This document shows positions 43,597 to 52,372 of a DNA stretch of 64,000 bases, one piece after another. Numbering within the stretch: position 1 is the first letter of the stretch; the number at the start of each line of letters is the position of its first letter. The DNA is taken from NCBI GenBank assembly GCA_014904985.1, contig MU129038.1:8389-72388 (forward strand), in the 5' to 3' direction. A model generated the notes under the pieces. The model had not been told where the DNA came from. It did not search any database and saw only the letters and a list, made by a program, of their open reading frames with translations. The position numbers were made by a program, and so were the translations under genes. This DNA comes from Hydnum rufescens UP504. Its lineage: Eukaryota > Basidiomycota > Agaricomycetes > Cantharellales > Hydnaceae.

Positions 43597-43607
43597 AGCT
43601 TTGGTCT
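43597..43607 (-). other. Self-priming site, Ty3-B copy 1
   Basis: On the minus strand AGACCAAAGCT starts two bases after the LTR end. It is the exact complement of AGCTTTGGTCT inside the LTR (43862-43872), placed about 34 bases downstream of a TATAAG box, where the RNA should begin. No TGG-type tRNA primer site is present. Confidence 0.72.
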
Positions 43608-43609
43608 TC

Positions 43610-44181
43610 TGTCAGGGCCACACTGCGATGAGAGCACCAAACAAATATAAACACAGATAATTCCAGCTAAGTCCGGTGTAAGTCCAGCTAAGTCCAGGAG
43701 AATCTGGGCAAGAATGAGATAACAAGGATAGGAGGGGATGGAGAGGCAGTCCAGTGGCCTGGAGGGGACTAGGCGGAAATGAGCACAGCGGTCCTTAAGC
43801 TCACAGAGTCAACTGGAAAGTACTCAGACCTGTAGTCCAGAGTAACAGCAGAAATCCTGAGAGACCAAAGCTGGGGTCTCTGGACTTCACTCTCGGACTA
43901 CTTATACATGATGACTATACTACAGGGGAATGATCGCTAAACTGGGGGTGGTTACAAGGGGGACAGGAACAGGAACAGGAACTCGGCCAGGGGCAAACCA
44001 GAAGCAATGGGAAATGAAAGGGAAATGAAACCAAGATAGGGTTGGACCGGAGTCAAACTGGAATCAAGCCGGAAGCAAAGTGGACTTGGGTGAAGGAAAT
44101 AAGTGGAGAACCAGACTGGAGGTGGGTGGACAAGGACTGGAGTGATCCGGAGTGGACCGGAGTAGGGGGCAAACCCTGACA
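43610..44181 (-). mobile_element. 5' LTR of Ty3-B copy 1
   Basis: 572 bp with 8-bp inverted ends TGTCAGGG / CCCTGACA. Contains TATAAG and the 11-base self-priming donor. It is about 60 bp shorter than the LTRs of copy 2, which carry a partial tandem duplication around the TGTAGTCCAGAG block. Confidence 0.93.
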
Positions 44182-45210
44182 GGCATGTTAGTAAAAAGTT
44201 CCAAAGCAGCACAAAAAGAGCAGCTTTTGCTGCTCTTTTTGTGCCATTGTATCTACTAAAAAGAAACACTCACCTTGTGACCACACACCTGCAGCAGTGG
44301 GTGCATGGTCATGCACTTGCCTTTTTGGGTGGTGGCTTGTTGTGGTTGCATAAATGGAAGGAAGATGTAGATTCAACACTGGCAATTGCTGATACTCAAG
44401 AAGCGCCCAAGTGCCAGCACTACAAACACAGCACACATTAATAGCAAGCATGTATATGTGAAATAAATACTATATAATAAATATGAGCCCAGGAAAATTT
44501 GAAGAAGACAATGATAATGAGTCAGAGCTCAATAAGGCATGAGATGGCTAATTGCAAAGTGGATTGGGCCACTTCTACACATTGGAATTGGCCCAAATTT
44601 AAATATAGTGATGTTATATATACAACCTATGTGGTTGATTGATTATCTTGGACAATTCTTGCATTTTTCAATTTTTCACACCTTCAATTCCCTATTTAGG
44701 GAATTGAAGGCATGAAAAATTGAAAAATGCAAGAATTGTCCAAGATAATCAATCAACCATGTAGGTTGTATATATAACATCACTATATTTAAATTTGGGC
44801 CAATTCCAATGCATAGAAGTGACCCAATCCACTTTGCAATTAGCCATCTCATGCCTTATTGAGCTCTGACTCATTATCATTGTCTTCTTCAAATTTTCCT
44901 GGGCTCATATTTATTATATAGTATTTATTTCACATATACATGCTTGCTATTAATGTGTGCTGTGTTTGTAGTGCTGGCACTTGGGCGCTTCTTGAGTATT
45001 GGCAATTGCCAGTGTTGAATCTACATCTTGCTTCCATTTATGCAACCACAACAAGCCACCACCCAAAAAGGCAAGCACATGACCATGCACCCACCACTGC
45101 AGGTGCGTGGTCACAAGGTGAGTGTTTCTTTTTAGTAGATACAATGGCACAAAAAGAGCAGTGAAAGCTGCTCTTTTTGTGCTGCTTTGGAACTTTTTAC
45201 TAATGTGCCT
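44182..45210. repeat. Near-perfect 1.03-kb palindrome
   Basis: Left arm 44182-44694 and right arm 44697-45210 are inverted copies around a 2-base centre in CCCTATTTAGGG (44690-44701). Mismatches are few, such as CACATT versus GCATAG near 44579 and 44813. Each arm carries one unit of the hairpin-exon gene (exon hairpin plus intron hairpin) and about 400 bp of AT-rich upstream sequence. The left end coincides exactly with the chromovirus LTR end. Confidence 0.92.
44209..44244 (-). repeat. Intron hairpin, inverted unit in left arm
   Basis: Perfect 16-bp inverted repeat GCACAAAAAGAGCAGC with loop TTTT and its complement. It is the mirror image of the hairpin at 45147-45182 in the right arm, where the loop is TGAAAG and the stem 15 bp. 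Splice-like signals are on the minus strand here (ACTCACCTTGTG near 44270 is the inverted donor). Confidence 0.8.
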
Positions 45211-45223
45211 TTATTTATTTTAG
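45118..45223 (+). other. Intron-like segment D with internal hairpin
   Basis: Donor GTGAGT at 45118, branch ACTAAT near 45199, acceptor ATTTTAG ending 45223; 106 nt. Internal perfect 15-bp inverted repeat, loop TGAAAG (45147-45182; left arm GCACAAAAAGAGCAG). It lies in the right arm of the palindrome; phase 0 joins HK to IEAASNAR. Confidence 0.6.
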
Positions 45224-45419
45224 ATTGAGGCTGCATCCAATGCACGACAAGAGCCCAAACACCAACGCAACACACAGCAATGCAACATGGTAGCACAACA
45301 CCCGGCAATGTGACACAGCAATGCACCAAGTGGCAACGTGCCAAACGAGGACATGACCACATCAAATGACACCCCAGGAATCACACACCTGCCACAGTGG
45401 GTGTGTGGTTCCATATCAG

Positions 45420-45538
45420 GTAAGTTCCTGCCCCCCCCAGTAGCTACAGCCATGCAAAAAGAGCAGTGAAAGCTGCTCTTTTTGTGTGGTGTTCTATTCT
45501 TAACTAATTTAAAACTATTATTTTGTAGGTATGACGAT
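45420..45538 (+). other. Intron-like segment E with internal hairpin
   Basis: Donor GTAAGT at 45420, branch TTAACTAAT near 45500, acceptor TTTTGTAG ending 45538; 119 nt. Internal stem GCAAAAAGAGCAG with loop TGAAAG (45454-45485), paired except for a G-T at the base. Exon hairpin E at 45379-45410 has one C-to-T change that still allows G-U pairing in RNA. Confidence 0.62.
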
Positions 45539-45739
45539 AACCTGCAAAACAACGAGAGCAACACCACACATGGCAATGTGACACAGCAATGCAATACACA
45601 ATACAGGAACATGACATGCCGATGACGTGACATGTGGCACCACACCAAATGAGGATGCAGCCCATGGCAACACACCAAAGAAGGGCCCAGAATCACACAC
45701 CCACCATGGCGGGTGTGTGGTTCTGGTTCTATATATAAG

Positions 45740-45846
45740 GTAAGTCCCCTCCCCTCAGTAGCTACAGCCATGCAAAAAGAGCAGTGAAAGCTGCCCTTTT
45801 TGCATGGTTTTTAATTTCTAACTAACTTAAAAGTTTTGTCTTGTAG
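45740..45846 (+). other. Intron-like segment F with internal hairpin
   Basis: Donor GTAAGT at 45740, branch CTAACTAAC near 45818, acceptor TCTTGTAG ending 45846; 107 nt. Internal stem CATGCAAAAAGAGCAG with loop TGAAAG (45769-45806), one mismatch. Exon hairpin F at 45689-45724 has one pairing change of the C-to-T type. Confidence 0.62.
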
Positions 45847-46008
45847 GTCTCCATGTCCCCTGCAAATGAATACTGAGGCAAAACCCTGGTCCCCCCCTCC
45901 CTCATTGATGCCCAAATGACAGGCACCCATACAAACCCCCATATGTACGAGTGAGAGTACACAGCCCCAGTACCCCACACCACTGCAGTGGGTGTGGGGT
46001 ACTACAAG

Positions 46009-46117
46009 GTATTTTTTTTTTTTTTAATTCCTTATTCTTGTGGCACAAAAAGAGCAGCATAAGCTGCTCTTTTTGCGCTGCATTCATGTTTAACTAATTC
46101 ATTAACTACTTCTCTAG
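46009..46117 (+). other. Intron-like segment G with internal hairpin
   Basis: Donor GTATTT at 46009, thymine run, branch TTAACTAAT near 46090, acceptor TTCTCTAG ending 46117; 109 nt. Internal stem GCACAAAAAGAGCAGC with loop ATAA (46043-46078), one mismatch. Exon hairpin G (45969-46003) is a perfect 13-bp stem AGTACCCCACACC. Confidence 0.6.
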
Positions 46118-46273
46118 ATATTGGACCAGAACCCACACAAACCCCTGACCACAGACCCACTGAATGACATGCCCAGAACAAAAACCGGTCAACTCAGTCA
46201 GCCACAAATGTAGGTCTAGTTAGATATTACGAGCCTTGCATTTATATAGTCTAACTAGAGGTTTTGATGCTGG
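46118..46273. other. Flank between hairpin gene and chromovirus
   Basis: Possible further exon sequence after intron G. A short inverted repeat, TCTAGTTAGA (about 46213) and TCTAACTAGA (about 46250), brackets some 27 bases, perhaps a remnant of a small element. No gene assigned. Confidence 0.4.
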
Positions 46274-46278
46274 GGCCC

Positions 46279-46909
46279 TGTCAGGGCCACACTGTGACGA
46301 GGGCACCAAACAAATGTAAACACAAATAATTCTGGCTAAGTCCGGTGTAAGTCCAGCTAAGTCCGCAAGAATCTGGGCAAGAATGAGATAAGGAGGTTAG
46401 GGATGTCGGAGGAGCAGTCCAGCAGCCTGGAAGGGACCAGGTGGAAATGAGCACAGTGGTCCTTAAGCTTGTGGAGTCAACTGGATGATACTCAGAGCTG
46501 TAGTCCGGAGCAACAGTGGAAATCCTGAGATTATGTAATATGAATATGGAATACATGAAGGCTGACCTGTAGTCCAGAGTAACAGTGGAAATCCTGAGAG
46601 ACCAAAGCTGGGGTCTCTGGACTTCGCTCTCAGACTACTTATACATGATGACTATACTACGGGGGAGTGATCACTAAACTGTGGGTGGTTACAAGGGGGA
46701 CAGGAACAGGAACAGGAACTCGGCCAGGGGGCAAACTGGAAGCAATGGGAAATGAAAGGGAAATGAAACCAAGATAGGGTTGGATCGGAGTCAAACCAGA
46801 ATCAAGCTGGAAGCAAAGTGGACTTGGGCGAAGGAACTAAGCGGAGAACTGGACTGGAGGTGGGTGGACAAGGACTGGAGTGGACCGGAGTAAGGGACAA
46901 ACCCTGACA
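46279..46909 (-). mobile_element. 3' LTR of Ty3-B copy 2
   Basis: 631 bp with inverted ends TGTCAGGG / CCCTGACA. Self-priming 11-mer at 46599-46609 and TATAAG near 46640. Includes the partial duplication around TGTAGTCCAGAG missing from the copy 1 LTR. Confidence 0.93.
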
Positions 46910-46923
46910 TCACCCCCCTCTTA
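46910..46923 (-). other. Polypurine tract of Ty3-B copy 2
   Basis: Minus strand TAAGAGGGGGGTGA directly before the 3' LTR start. A purine run at this place primes plus-strand DNA synthesis in LTR elements. Confidence 0.85.
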
Positions 46924-46958
46924 GGGCCGATTGTCCTGATTGGCCGGAGGAGTGGGGA

Positions 46959-48524
46959 TCAATAAGTCAACCAGTCTGGGAGGTCTGCAGGGGGTTCAGT
47001 TAGGAGTGGACAAGTCCGGAACCCAATGGAGGAGAAGTCAATGGCACTGATCCACCATGGAGCTTCCAGATGAGCAAGGTGGAACTCCATGATGACTTCC
47101 GGGGCATTACCTAGATTGGTCTCTGGAAGCCATTGGTTCTCCGAGGGTGGGTAGCCTTTCCATTTCACCAAGTACTGGAGTCGGCCTCGGAAATAGTGGG
47201 AGTTTTCAATCCGTTCCACCTCATACTCCTCCTCACCACCATGGAGGATAGGAGGAGGTGGAGGATGTGCAACACAATCCATAATTGGGTCAGGCCGGAA
47301 AGGGTGGAGTTTCGAGACATGGAACACTGGGTGGACTCGCATGGAGGGGGGAAGTTTGAGCCAGATAGCAGAGCGTGAGATCACCTTGTCCACTTTGTAT
47401 GGGCCTAACCACTTGTCCGAGAGTTTCCGGGCTGGGCGGTCAATGGAAATGTTGTGAGCATCCAGCCATACTGAGTCTCTGACTGCATACTCTGGGGCTT
47501 CTGTCCGGTGTGCATCATAGTGATGAGCCATGTCCTTGGCTGCTTGGCGGAGAGCGGACTGGGCTTCCTCAGAGGTTTTCTGCATCCGTGTGACGAAGTC
47601 TGTGGCTGCTTCAACAACTCCAGGGCAGATTGGTTCAGTACCAAGGCGAGGATCTTGGCCAGAGTCAAGGCGGAATGGGGTTTCCCAGGTGGAGGAGTGA
47701 ATCCGGTTATTGTATGCAAACTCCACCATAGGGAGCCAGTCTGCCCAATCATCTTGTCTGTGGTTGACAAAGATCTGGAGGTACTGCTTGATCTCCTGAT
47801 TGACTCGCTCTGTCTGTCCATCTGTCTGGGGGTGGAATGCTGTGGAGAAGTTGGTTTTAACTCCAAGGAGTGAATTGAGTTCCTTCATGAACTTCGAGGT
47901 GAATGTGGTGCCCCGATCACTGATGATGGTCTCTGGAAGGCCATGGTGCCTCCAGACATTGTCTTGGAAAAGGCAGGCGACTCCAGCGGAGTCCACTGTG
48001 GTCATTGTGGGCATCACATGAATCTGTTTGGAGAGTCGGTCGATGACAATCATCACACTGTCAAATCCATGCAACTCTGGGAGCTCTGTGATCATGTCCA
48101 CTGATATGACTTGCCATCGGCAGTCCGGAACCGGATTAGGGTGGAGAGTTCCGGACGGTTTGGATGGGAAGGTTTTGGTCCGATTGCAGGTGTCACAGGT
48201 GGAGACATAGGTTGTGACATACTGTGACATCCCTGGCCACCAGTAGTGGCGAGACACAAGTTTGTATGTCTTCCATCATCTGGGGTGGTCTGTGGTTGGG
48301 GTGTCATGGTGTTCATGGACTAGGTCATGATGGAGTTTGGAGTCCAGTGGAACATAGACACGTCTGCAGAAAAGGACCAGAGACCCTTGGAGTTCCCAAT
48401 CTTTCAGGTGAGCCTTCAGGCCATCTCTGTTTAACTCCTTGATGATCTGGACTACTTTGTCATCAATCTCTGTGGCCCTTTTGATCTGAGCCATCAAGCT
48501 CCGACTAGGTCCATCCACTGCCAC
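46959..48524 (-). pseudogene. pol: Integrase with chromodomain, Ty3-B copy 2
   Basis: Inserts element DNA; the chromodomain is thought to steer chromoviruses to methylated-histone chromatin. The N-terminal part (48524-48276) ends at a TGA, then a clean 432-codon frame runs to 46959. Numbered from 48257: zinc-finger C21 and C24 (CDTC; the His partners lie upstream in HEHHD), catalytic D54, D114 and E150 (D-D-35-E), GPY/F-type segment DKWLGPYKVDKV (about 281-292), and chromodomain at about 344-398 with YEVERI, YLVKWKGYP and ENQWLPETNL. C-terminus ends DWLTY. The frame from 48257 down is intact and all three acidic residues are present. Confidence 0.93.
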
Positions 48525-49911
48525 AACCTCTGTGGTGTCTAGGGCATGGGACTGGAAAGCAGTCGGCTTCAGTAGGACTACATTGGAGTTATCAGAGTCT
48601 CCTCACAGATGGTCTGGGCGCCATGAAAGAGCATCCGGTTTCCCAGACTGTGATCCGGAGCGGTGCTGGAGGGTGAAGTTGAACCGGGAAAGGAAAATAT
48701 TCCAGCGGGCTTGTCTCCGATTCAGCTTCTGTGCAGTCCGGAAGTACTGAAGGTTCTGGTGGTCCGTCAAGATCTCAATTGGATGTGGAGAGCCCTCTAG
48801 GTAATGTCTCCATGCCTTCAGAGCTCGGATAATGGCCATGAGCTCCTTGTCATAGATGTCATAATTCCTCTCAGCCTCTGACAGACTTTTCGATAGGAAA
48901 CCTACTGGGTGCCACTTTCCATCCTCTTGGAGCTGGGAGAGTACTGCTCCAGTTGCATATCCGGAGGCATTGGCTTCCACTTGGAAGTGTCCAGACTCAG
49001 AGGGAAAGACTAGGATCGGTGCAGAGGTGACAAGGGATTTCAGTTTGACAAAGGCATTACATTCGGCATCGGCCCATTGGAAGGGAGTGTCCTTCTGGGT
49101 GAGATCATTCAAAGGTCTGGCAACTTTAGTGAAATCCTGGATGAACCAGCAGTAGAAGTTGATGAATCCAAGGAATGACTGCATCTCCTTCAGGTTCTTG
49201 GGTTCCGGCCATTCCATTACACCTGCAACCTTGATAGGGTCCATCTCCACATGATCTGGGGTGAACACCATCCCTAGATACTCAATCCGGTCCCGGAAGA
49301 ACTCACACTTTTCGGGTTTCAAGAAGAGGTTGTTCTCCCGGAGTGTCTGCAGGATCCCTCAGACACTGTGGACATACTCCTCCCAGGTCTTGGCAAAGCT
49401 TAGGATGTCATCCAGATACACGATGCACACTCCATTGTCAATCCATTCCCGGAGGACATCATTGATCATGTTCTGGAAGGTACCTGGAGAGTTGCAAAGT
49501 CCAAAGAACATGACCAAGGGTTCAAACAGTCCTTGGTTAGTCTGGAAAGCCGCTTTCCATTCTTCTCCGTCTGCCATCCAGATATTCTGGAAGCCCCACC
49601 ACAAGTCCAGTTTCCCAAACACTTTGGCTCCTCGGAGTTGGTCAATGACATCAGAGATCAGAGGTAAGGGGTATGCATTCTTGACCGTGATGTCATTGAG
49701 TTTCCGGTAGTCCTGGACTAGCCAAAAACCTCCATCTTTTTTCTTCACAAAGCACACCGGGGCAGCCATAGGGGATTTGGAAGGGCAGATATGACCAGAG
49801 GCCAGGTTTTCCTTCAGGAAGTCATTGAGTTCCTTTTGCTCTGCTGGGGAGAGTGGGAAGAGTTTGGCTGGGGGAGGCAGCTGGACTCCCTTGTTAAACT
49901 TGATGTGGTGA
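48525..49911 (-). pseudogene. pol: RT-RNase H, Ty3-B copy 2
   Basis: RT from [18 protein letters not shown] (about 49910) with [16 protein letters not shown] (catalytic Asp), GLCNSPGTFQ and YLDD (49418-49407). A TGA at about 49358 breaks it where copy 1 has CAA. RNase H (49322-48603 frame) keeps E160 and D187, but the first catalytic Asp is Asn (VEANASGYATG, 48971-48969), so the enzyme would be dead even if translated. Copy 1 keeps Asp there. Confidence 0.9.
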
Positions 49912-50564
49912 ACTCCATTTTTTACAAGACAACTCCCTCCCCATGACTCCCCCTTGCTCCACCATTCAAAATAGCAAATTACTTCCAGCCCTCTTATGTC
50001 CAATGGAGAAGACCCTCAGGGTGACCTATTCCACTTTCCCTTAAGGGAACTTGTCCAGGTTTGAAGGAGGAATAGCATGTAATGTGTCAATCTCCCCTTT
50101 TATCTTGAAATTGGAATATCTCCATCAGTTTTGAAGATTTTAACTTGATTTCTTTTTCTCTCTGTGTCCCCTTAAGTCCGACTTTTGCACATTCTATTGA
50201 GTCGAAGTCTGTATTGTATATTAGGTGCAGCTAGCACACAAATTCATGAGTTCTCCCCCTCCCTCCAGTTTGAAGCTTCTTGAACAGCTGCTGGTCCCTG
50301 GGTGATTTCTCACTACAAAAAGTGAATTCTAACTACACTTTGACTAAGGTCTCAAGAAGAGATTCTTAGGGTGTGGTAATTTGATTGAAACACACATTCT
50401 CACTTTATTGCTTGGGCTTTGCTGGCTCACTGCAATTCCCCCTGTTCAAAAGACCTTCCCCCACTCGGACCTGAACATCCGGATTAGATCTGTGATCCCC
50501 TCTTTCATCCCTGGCTCAACATCGTGGACAGTAGTTGGATTGGTTCATAACCATCCTGCTTACA
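49912..50564. mobile_element. LTR-C fragment in Ty3-B copy 2
   Basis: Homologous to the right half of the insertion at 38580-39931 and with the same kind of end (CTGCTTACA, 50564). Its left end is truncated, and about 270 bases of the protease-RT linker present in copy 1 (41532-41803) are missing, so insertion was followed by a deletion. The two copies are clearly divergent, so they inserted independently. Confidence 0.75.
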
Positions 50565-50600
50565 CCAGGGTTCTTCTGGTGTCTTCCTGGAGATTCTCCC

Positions 50601-51278
50601 TCACCAACGCTCTGCGTTCTGCATCTTCCGGATCACTACATGACGGTCAGATGGGCACCGGGTCAGAGTGACTACCCCAGTTGTCCAGTCAATCTCCGGG
50701 TTGTGATGGTGAAGCCATGTGTGCCCTATGATCAGCTTGGTTTTCCCCAGTCCAATCACAGAGAACACTACCTGCTCGGAGTGATTATTGATTCGGAGGA
50801 TGACCTCAACCTCTTCACAGACAGACCCCATTTCATTCAGTGTTCCATCAACATTGTAGACTGGGATCAGGCATGCAAGGGGTTGTATGTCTAGACCATT
50901 TTCCTTTGCGAAGGTCAGGTCCATGAACATTCCAGTGGCTCCGGAGTCCAGTAGGGCCTTTCCAGCACAGATCGCTCCAGTCCGTGGTGATTGGATTTTC
51001 ACCTTGATCTCTGTGGCTCGTCTGGGATCTTCAGAAAGGAGGCGGATAGAAGGGGGAGGGTTGTAGACAGGGTCAACCTCAGTTGATATGCTTTCAGATT
51101 CGTCACTCTCATCGTCGGAGAAAAACATGTCATTTCCAACTCCGTATGTACAGTTTTCAAGAGAGGAGAATCTGTTGGTCAGGCAGGATGCATCCTTCAC
51201 TGCTGACCATTGGGAAAATCCTGCGGAGGTGATCCCTGAGCTTCTGAGGCATTCTTCGGAGCTGGGAATAGTTTCCAT
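50601..51278 (-). pseudogene. pol: Protease, Ty3-B copy 2
   Basis: 225-codon open frame with SLENCTYGVGND near the start, an acidic DDESDESESIS stretch and the aspartic protease active site DSGATG at residues 111-116 (from 50948). LIIGHTWLHHHNPEIDW near the end completes the fold. It overlaps the Gag stop (51197-51199) in another frame, suggesting expression by ribosomal frameshifting. The frame ends where the LTR-C fragment begins to disrupt pol. Confidence 0.88.
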
Positions 51279-52294
51279 AACTCTTCGTGGATGATTGCTC
51301 CAATGTCTTCCGTGGCATGGATGAATTGTTGTGGCTTCCGCAGGTGGGGACAGTCATGAGAGATGTGTCCCAACTCTTGACAGTTATAACACTGTCATGC
51401 CTCTCATTTCTGAGTTGAGTCTACATCCATGGGAGTGAATGAAGTCAATGAGGAGGGTGTTGGTGCAGGAGGGAGTGTGGTTGGTCTAGGGGTGATGGGT
51501 GCTGCTGTCCAGGGTTTCTCCATGGATGTCAGGGGGTTTCTTGGAGTGTATGGGGTTGTACCAGATGTGGCTTGTTGGAACCGGAGATATAGGTTATCCA
51601 GACACCATGCTGTGTCCTGCCATCCTCTGAGTGTCTCCGGCAGATCACTGAGGTGCATTTTTTCCAACAGTCTTTCGTTGAGGCCCTGCTGATATGCATC
51701 AATCAATGCTTCCTCTCCAAATCCAGTTCATCCTGCCAAGGCGTCAAAGTGTGTGGTGTATTCCTCCACAGACATCTTCCCTTGTTTCAGATTCCAGAGC
51801 TGGGATTGTGCAGTGAACTCCTGGTCCGGTTCTCCGAAAGTGCTTTCAAAGGCAACCAGGAACCCTTTAAAGGTCTCGTATGGATTGTGGGTTTCCGGAT
51901 CTAGGAAGGAGGTGGAGAGACTTTCTGCCCATGCTCCGGCAGTTCCATCCTTCATCCAGGAGAGTGTGTACAGAATTTTGTGCAGCTCTGTTGGATAGAC
52001 TCTAGGTTGGAGGGCAATGTTCAGCCAGACGGAGCATAGGAAACTCTCTGTTTTCTTCCGATCACCAGAGAATGGTTCGGGGTCAGCTCCCTTGGCCTCA
52101 CGAGCAGACTGGGTAGGCGGAGGGTGCTGCTGGAGTGTCTGCTGGACTGCAGCTGACATGAAGCCAGCAATGTGCGTCCCTTGGTTCTGCATGTCATCCA
52201 GCTCCTCACGGAGGGCGGCATTTTGTTGTTGGAGTTGGGTGAGGAGGTGTTGGAGGTGGTCGGTGGTAATGGCTACTGGAGCACCGTTGGACAT
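51197..52294 (-). pseudogene. gag: Gag, Ty3-B copy 2
   Basis: ATG at 52294 (MSNGAPVAITTDH). Same domain order as copy 1: coiled coil, capsid domain (PEPFSGDRKKTESFL), Pro/Thr-rich linker, zinc knuckle CYNCQELGHISHDC (about 51383-51340) and a C-terminal segment ending NGQQ with TGA 51199-51197. The full frame of 366 codons is kept in length but has TGA codons near 51728 (TGG in copy 1) and two flanking the knuckle start (about 51400). Confidence 0.9.
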
Positions 52295-52359
52295 TTCGGA
52301 ATGAGGAGTGGGAGGGAAATCGGCGATACTAAGCAATCCAGATGGTGGGCTCATGAGAG

Positions 52360-52370
52360 AGCTTTGGTCT
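52360..52370 (-). other. Self-priming site, Ty3-B copy 2
   Basis: AGACCAAAGCT on the minus strand, two bases inside the 5' LTR end. It is the exact complement of AGCTTTGGTCT in the LTR (52703-52693), which starts about 34 bases after TATAAG (52737-52732). In Tf1 of fission yeast the first 11 RNA bases prime reverse transcription in this way. Confidence 0.75.
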
Positions 52371-52372
52371 TC

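Larger units (their letters stand above)
38247..44181 (-). mobile_element. Ty3-B chromovirus, copy 1 (truncated)
   Basis: Minus-strand Ty3-type element: 5' LTR (43610-44181), self-priming site, Gag, protease, RT-RNase H and an integrase fragment ending at about 38247. The integrase C-terminus, chromodomain and 3' LTR are missing. An LTR-like insertion (38580-39931) splits integrase. The 5' LTR abuts exactly the left end of the palindrome at 44182, so this element probably inserted into the palindrome arm. Confidence 0.88.
45060..46117 (+). pseudogene. Hairpin-exon gene, segment 2 (units D-G)
   Basis: Four tandem units of about 300 bp. Exons D-E (45224-45419), E-F (45539-45739) and F-G (45847-46008) can each be read in one frame with only one or two TGA codons, consistent with CGA decay. 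Each exon ends in a hairpin-encoded peptide like those of segment 1: ITHLPQWVCG (D-E), ITHPPWRVCG (E-F), TPLQWVWGTTR (F-G). Exon D-E starts IEAASNAR, matching IEFEAP after intron A. A repeated NVTQQCN / NTQQCN block shows the exons are duplicates. Phases at introns E and F are off, probably through indels. Function unknown. Confidence 0.5.

Noticed and set aside
42666..43660. Plus-strand ORFs over the chromovirus Gag and RT (for example 40878-41327, 43337-43660)
   Set aside because: They are antisense shadows of well-supported minus-strand domains and recur at the matching place in copy 2 for the same reason.
44209..46078. GC-rich hairpins followed by T runs considered as rho-independent terminators or microRNA precursors
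   Set aside because: Terminators of that type are bacterial. The stems (13-18 bp) are short for typical fungal milRNA precursors, and splice-like signals explain the context better.
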